Of a stretch of DNA of 16,406 nucleotides, positions 12,942 to 16,406 are shown in pieces. The first letter of the stretch is position 1; each line of letters starts with the position of its first letter. Under the pieces are notes generated by a model. That model saw only the letters and a list, made by a program, of their open reading frames with translations. It was not told the DNA's origin and searched no databases. Both the position numbers and the translations under genes were made by a program. Origin of the DNA: a bacterium (GTDB lineage: Bacteria > JAUVQV01 > DATDCY01); contig DATDCY010000276.1 in NCBI GenBank assembly GCA_036524115.1, positions 1-16,406 of the forward strand, given 5' to 3'.

Positions 12942-14530
12942 GGCGCGTCGGGGGCCGCGCCGGCGACGTCCTGCTCCGCGGCGTCGCGCTCCGCCCCCCC
13001 GTCCTCGCCCTCGGCGTCCTCGAGCGCGGCCGCTTCCAGCCGCAGGGCCGCGCCCGCGTCGGCCGCCGGCAGCGCCTCCACGTCCCTGAGCCTGCGCCCG
13101 ATCGCCCGGGTGCGGACCTGGACCTTCTCGATGGTCGACGAGGCCTCGTGCAGCTTCTTGTGGACCTTGTCGAGCACGTCCCCGTACTTGCCCCACTCCG
13201 CCTTGACCGCCGCCAGCAGCTGCCAGACCTCGCTCGAGCGCTTCTGGATGGCCAGGGTGCGAAAGCCCATCTGCAGGCTGTTGAGGATCGACCAGAGCGT
13301 CGTGGGCCCGGCGACCATGACCCGCCAGTCCCGCTGCAGCGAGTCCGCCAGGCCGGGCCGCCGCGCGACCTCCGCGAACAGCCCCTCGGTCGGCAGGAAG
13401 AGGATGCCGAAGTCGGTCGTGGCCGGGGGGTTGAGGTACTTCTCGCTGATGTCGCGCGCGCAGGCCCGCACGCGCGCCTCCAGCTGCTTCGCCGCCGTCT
13501 CCGCCGCCTCGGGCTCGGCCCGCTCCTGCGCCTCCACGAGGCGCTGGTAGTCCTCGATCGGGAACTTCGCGTCGACCGGGAGCCAGACCGCCTCCCCGGG
13601 GTCGCCGCCCCTGCCGGGCAGGCGCACCGCGAACTCGACCGGGCCGCCGCCGGGGCGCGTCACGACGTTCGCGGCGTACTGCTCGGGCGTCAGCACCTGC
13701 TCGAGCATGGCCCCGAGCTGCACCTCGCCCCAGGTCCCGCGCGTCTTGACGTTCGTGAGCATCTTCTTGAGGTCGCCGACGCCCGAGGCGAGCGCCTGCA
13801 TCTCGCCGAGACCCTTGTAGACCTGCTCCAGCCGCTCGCTGACCTGCTTGAAGGACTCCCCGAGCCGCTTCTCGAGCGTCCCCTGCAGCTTCTCCTCGAC
13901 GGTGGCGCGCATCTGCTCGAGCTTCAGGGCGTTGTCACCCTGGAGGCTCTGGAGACGGGCCTCGACCGTGCCCCGCACCGCCTCGAGCTTCTGCTCGTTC
14001 GACGCGGTGAGCTTTCCCAGGTGCGAGGACATCGCCTCGAGCTGCGCGTTCTGCGCGCTCGCCAGCTCGCCGATCGTCCGGGCCATGGTCTCGGCGATCC
14101 GGTTGAGCGTCGTCACGACCTCCTCGCGCAGCTGCCTGGCGCCGGTTGCCGACTCGACGCGCACGGCATCCAGCCGCTCCCCGCTGGCCTTTGCGAATTC
14201 CGCCAGCTGCGAGGAGAAGGCGTCGAGCTGCGCCTTCTGGACGCGGGCCACGTCGCCCAGGCGCTGCCCGAGCGTCTCCCCGAGGGCCGCGAACGCCGCC
14301 GCCAGCTCCTGGCGCTGCTCCCGGGCGGCCCGCGCCGCCTCTTCCCGTCCCCGGGCCGTCTCCTCGCGCACGGCGCGCTCGACCCGCTCGCCGGCCTTCT
14401 CGAGCGAGTCCAGGCGCTCCGCGATGATGGACGCCTCGCGGCGCGAGGGGAGCCCGCGCAGCACGGCCACAAGCAGGACCAGCGCGACCGCGAGTCCCGC
14501 CAGCACCACGAAGAGCAGTGATTCCGCCAT
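12938..14530 (-). CDS. rmuC: DNA recombination protein RmuC
   Basis: The 530-residue protein has an N-terminal membrane helix (about 5-26) and a long coiled coil (about 30-240) with loosely repeated segments such as QNAQLEAMSSHL. The RmuC domain follows, with GTWGE (265-269), VDAKFP (319-324), the FLPTEGLFAEV segment and GPTTLWSILNSL. RmuC is an inner-membrane-anchored nuclease-like protein that limits DNA inversions at short inverted repeats. Residues from about 488 form an Ala/Glu/Asp-rich acidic tail. The ATG at 14530 is chosen because GGAG lies six bases upstream and it places the membrane helix directly at the N-terminus; MSEGPETT from 14554 is the alternative. The gene is monocistronic here, divergent from the methyltransferase operon. 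Confidence 0.95.
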   Translation of the reverse strand: MAESLLFVVLAGLAVALVLLVAVLRGLPSRREASIIAERLDSLEKAGERVERAVREETARGREEAARAAREQRQELAAAFAALGETLGQRLGDVARVQKAQLDAFSSQLAEFAKASGERLDAVRVESATGARQLREEVVTTLNRIAETMARTIGELASAQNAQLEAMSSHLGKLTASNEQKLEAVRGTVEARLQSLQGDNALKLEQMRATVEEKLQGTLEKRLGESFKQVSERLEQVYKGLGEMQALASGVGDLKKMLTNVKTRGTWGEVQLGAMLEQVLTPEQYAANVVTRPGGGPVEFAVRLPGRGGDPGEAVWLPVDAKFPIEDYQRLVEAQERAEPEAAETAAKQLEARVRACARDISEKYLNPPATTDFGILFLPTEGLFAEVARRPGLADSLQRDWRVMVAGPTTLWSILNSLQMGFRTLAIQKRSSEVWQLLAAVKAEWGKYGDVLDKVHKKLHEASSTIEKVQVRTRAIGRRLRDVEALPAADAGAALRLEAAALEDAEGEDGGAERDAAEQDVAGAAPDAP

Positions 14531-14587
14531 CGTCGTCTCCGGTCCTTCCGACATGGGCGCCGCCGGCCGGCGGCGCATCCCGGCGCG

Positions 14588-14616
14588 AGGGTAGCCCGGG
14601 GCGCCCTCCGGATCAA
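14588..14616 (-). promoter_or_regulatory. rmuC: Candidate promoter for rmuC
   Basis: On the minus strand TTGATC (14616-14611) and TACCCT (14593-14588) are separated by 17 bases. Each matches the sigma-70 consensus at four of six positions. Predicted transcription begins near 14581, about 50 bases before the rmuC ATG. Confidence 0.4.
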
Positions 14617-14630
14617 GTGGCGCACGGCAG

Positions 14631-14660
14631 TTGGCAGCAGGGGCCGCCTTCACGTATAAG
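14631..14660 (+). promoter_or_regulatory. Candidate promoter for the methyltransferase operon
   Basis: TTGGCA (14631-14636) and TATAAG (14655-14660) are separated by 18 bases, each matching the sigma-70 consensus at five of six positions. It is one of the few AT-rich spots in the window. It lies back to back with the candidate rmuC promoter in the 191-base divergent spacer, giving a leader of about 55 bases. Confidence 0.55.
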
Positions 14661-14721
14661 GCGTGTCGGCGGACGGCAGCGGGCCGGCCGCGGCGGCAAC
14701 GGGAAGATCAGGCGGCCAACG

Positions 14722-15471
14722 ATGCTGAAGAAGGTCACGCCCGGCACGACCAGCCGGTTGACGATCGTCGACCACGCGGAGACCTACGGCCGGCACCTGC
14801 TGCGCCGCTTCGTGCGGCGGCTGGCCGTCTCGGACTGCGTCGACCTCGGGTGCGGCGCCGGCGACGACCTGGCGATCGTCCGCGAGGCGCACCCCGGCGC
14901 GCGCTGCACCGGGGTCGACTTCGGCCTCTGGAACCGCGAGCGGCTCCTGGAGCGCGGCATCGCGCCCGTGTCCGTCGACATCGAGCGCGAGCCGCTGCCG
15001 TTGGCGGACGGGAGCCTCGACCTCGTCATCATGAACCAGGTCCTCGAGCACACGAAGGAAGTCTTCTGGATCAACCACGAGGTCTTCCGGGCGCTGCGGG
15101 TCGGCGGCCACGCCTGGCTCGGCGTCCCGAACGTCCTCTCGCTGCACAACCGTCTGCTGGGCCTGTTCGGGGTCCACCCGACGCAGGCGAAGATGGTCTC
15201 CGGCCACGTCCGGGTCTTCTCCAGGGCCGACACGCTGCTCTTCTACCGCGAGGTCGCCGGCGGCTTCGCGGCGGTGCGCGAGTTCGCCGGGTCCCAGTTC
15301 TACCCGTTCCCGCGGGCGATCGCGCGGCCCCTGGCCGCCGTCCTGCCATCGTGCGCCTTCTCCATCTTCTTCCTCATCGAGAAGACCGCCCGCTACGGCG
15401 GCGAGTTCCTCGCGTGGCTGGACGGGGCGCGCCTGGAGACGAACTTCTTCCGGGGGGCGCAGGGGCCGTGA
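14722..15471 (+). CDS. Class I SAM-dependent methyltransferase (Methyltransf_11-like)
   Basis: The 249-residue protein has the Rossmann-fold SAM-binding motif I VDLGCGAGDD (40-49), an acidic motif in CTGVDFG, motif III-like SLDLVIMNQVLEHT, and RALRVGGHAWLGVPN after it. The hydrophobic C-terminal part (AFSIFFLIEK) may lie against the membrane. Enzymes of this build methylate small molecules, lipids or sugars; the substrate is not indicated. The ATG at 14722 gives the family start; only a weak AGGCGG precedes it. Its stop overlaps the next methyltransferase as GTGA, which suggests the two act in one pathway, most likely cell-surface glycan or lipid decoration. Confidence 0.87.
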   Translation: MLKKVTPGTTSRLTIVDHAETYGRHLLRRFVRRLAVSDCVDLGCGAGDDLAIVREAHPGARCTGVDFGLWNRERLLERGIAPVSVDIEREPLPLADGSLDLVIMNQVLEHTKEVFWINHEVFRALRVGGHAWLGVPNVLSLHNRLLGLFGVHPTQAKMVSGHVRVFSRADTLLFYREVAGGFAAVREFAGSQFYPFPRAIARPLAAVLPSCAFSIFFLIEKTARYGGEFLAWLDGARLETNFFRGAQGP

Positions 15472-16364
15472 ACCTCCGCCGCCTGCCGGCCTACCTGGGA
15501 GCGTGCGCGCGCGCCGCGCTGACGAGCGGCCCGCGCGCCTACCTGCGCATGCTCTCGCGCTCGCCGTACACCGTGAAGGACCTGCCCCGCTACGGGGTCT
15601 CGATGCTCGTCGACGTGCGCGACGGGGCGATCTCCAAGCCGATCCTCGCGCTGGGCGACTACGAGGCGGGCTTTGCCCGCCGGCTGCTGTCCGCGGTCGG
15701 CCCGGAGACGCACTTCGTCGACGTCGGCGCAAATATCGGCTTCTTCACGCTCGCGGTGGCGCGGCGCGCCGACCGCGGGCACGTCTGGAGCGTCGAGCCC
15801 GACGACCGCAACGTCCGCCTCCTGCGCGCGAGCCTCGCGCTCAACGGCCTCGAGGGCCGCGTGGAGGTCCACCACCTGGCCGCGAGCGACGCGAACGGGG
15901 AGGTCTTCTTCTCGACGCTCGGGTACGACGCGCTGATCGGCTCGCGCTTCACGGCGAAGGACGAGGCCGCGCTGCTCGCCCGCTCCCTCGCCGGCGCGGC
16001 GCCGCCCACGCGGGTCCCGGCGCGGACCGTCGACCTCCTCGTCGGCGACGCGCGGGTCGACGTGGTCAAGATCGACGTCGAGGGCCACGAGCCGGCGGTG
16101 CTCGCCGGCATGGCCGGAGTGCTGTGCCGGCAGCGGCCGCTGGTCTTCGCCGAGTTCGCCCCCGGGACGATCCGCCACATCAGCGGCACCGACCCCGCCG
16201 AGATGCTGCGACAGGTCGTCGCGTGCGACTACGCGCTGGCGATCGTCGAGAAGAGCGGCGCGGTGACCTCACTCGGCGCCGACGCCGGGGCGGTCATGGC
16301 GCGCCACGACGACCGGCGCCACCACCTCGATCTGCTGCTGACCCCGCGGGAGAGGATGGGGTGA
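15468..16364 (+). CDS. FkbM family methyltransferase
   Basis: The 298-residue protein shows FkbM features: SAM-binding motif FVDVGANIGFFTLAVA (83-98), SVEPDDRNVRLLRASLALNG (108-127), and the family signature VVKIDVEGHEPAVLAGM (199-215). FkbM-type enzymes are O-methyltransferases, often acting on sugar hydroxyls of surface polysaccharides or on polyketides. About 80 residues precede the catalytic domain. The GTG start overlaps the upstream stop as GTGA. The pairing with another methyltransferase, and the probable next gene starting in the same overlapping way, suggest a polysaccharide or glycolipid cluster extending beyond the window. Confidence 0.92.
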   Translation: MNLRRLPAYLGACARAALTSGPRAYLRMLSRSPYTVKDLPRYGVSMLVDVRDGAISKPILALGDYEAGFARRLLSAVGPETHFVDVGANIGFFTLAVARRADRGHVWSVEPDDRNVRLLRASLALNGLEGRVEVHHLAASDANGEVFFSTLGYDALIGSRFTAKDEAALLARSLAGAAPPTRVPARTVDLLVGDARVDVVKIDVEGHEPAVLAGMAGVLCRQRPLVFAEFAPGTIRHISGTDPAEMLRQVVACDYALAIVEKSGAVTSLGADAGAVMARHDDRRHHLDLLLTPRERMG

Positions 16365-16406
16365 GAGCGGCCGCCGGCCACCGCGGCGGCGCGCGGACGA
16401 CCGCCG
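16361..16406 (+). CDS. Possible start of a further operon gene, cut by the window edge
   Basis: A GTG overlaps the stop of the FkbM methyltransferase as GTGA, the same junction type used upstream, and the frame is open for the remaining 15 codons (VRAAAGHRGGARTTA). The piece is too short and too compositionally biased to assign a family; a start further downstream is possible. Confidence 0.3.
   Translation, partial: MRAAAGHRGGARTTA

Noticed and set aside
10920-13196. A long open frame antisense to the acyl-CoA synthetase, and similar ones opposite the kinase (7343-9619) and rmuC (12680-14521)
   Set aside because: Their translations are rich in Arg, Ala, Gly and Pro without recognisable domains, while the opposite strand carries full-length known proteins. 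Long antisense frames are expected at this GC content.
1-16406. CRISPR arrays, tRNA/rRNA genes, transposases or phage genes
   Set aside because: No regularly spaced repeats, tRNA-like cloverleaf with a conserved T-loop, rRNA segment, transposase or integrase motif was seen. Nearly all sequence is accounted for by ordinary protein genes.

Overview
The window is a densely packed, very GC-rich bacterial chromosome segment. It has 15 clear protein-coding genes (the first cut by the window edge), one possible 46-base start of a sixteenth, no RNA genes and no gene-free stretch over 300 bases. No taxonomic marker is present. A GeoRSP-type radical SAM cassette, a histidine kinase with a periplasmic c-type haem motif, a YedE-family transporter and REP-like palindromes together suggest a Desulfuromonadia/Geobacter-like or other high-GC deltaproteobacterial lineage. 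That placement is inference.

Positions 1-10565 run on the minus strand. Read in transcription order they give a DHH-family phosphoesterase, a haem-motif sensor kinase and a single-domain response regulator, then a PhnD-like lipoprotein, a membrane-anchored TPR-like protein, a YedE-family transporter and a beta-helix lipoprotein. These are followed by the three-gene GeoRSP set (PqqD-like carrier, radical SAM/SPASM enzyme, SPASM partner without radical SAM cysteines). The strand ends with ribF and a truncated YbhN-like membrane protein. Most junctions within these groups are 4-base stop/start overlaps (GTGA, ATGA, TTGA), so the groups are probably translationally coupled operons.

Positions 10640-12941 are on the plus strand: a small DUF3467 protein behind a good promoter, and a long-chain acyl-CoA synthetase. 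The synthetase ends tail-to-tail with rmuC (minus strand), sharing a CTAG that serves as both stop codons. From 14722 a plus-strand operon of two methyltransferases (class I SAM-dependent, then FkbM family) runs toward the right edge, probably into a glycan or lipid decoration cluster.

The most unusual feature is a pair of 161-bp structured repeats (4513-4673 and 7235-7395). They share a core of about 132 bp, but the outer arms differ between the two sites while remaining self-complementary at each site. Both copies sit just at or after a stop codon and in front of a lipoprotein gene. At the first site the repeat has apparently supplied the only usable conventional start codons for the beta-helix lipoprotein. 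The second main point is the GeoRSP cassette, a presumed peptide or protein modification system with no recognised substrate, sitting beside the beta-helix lipoprotein and YedE genes.
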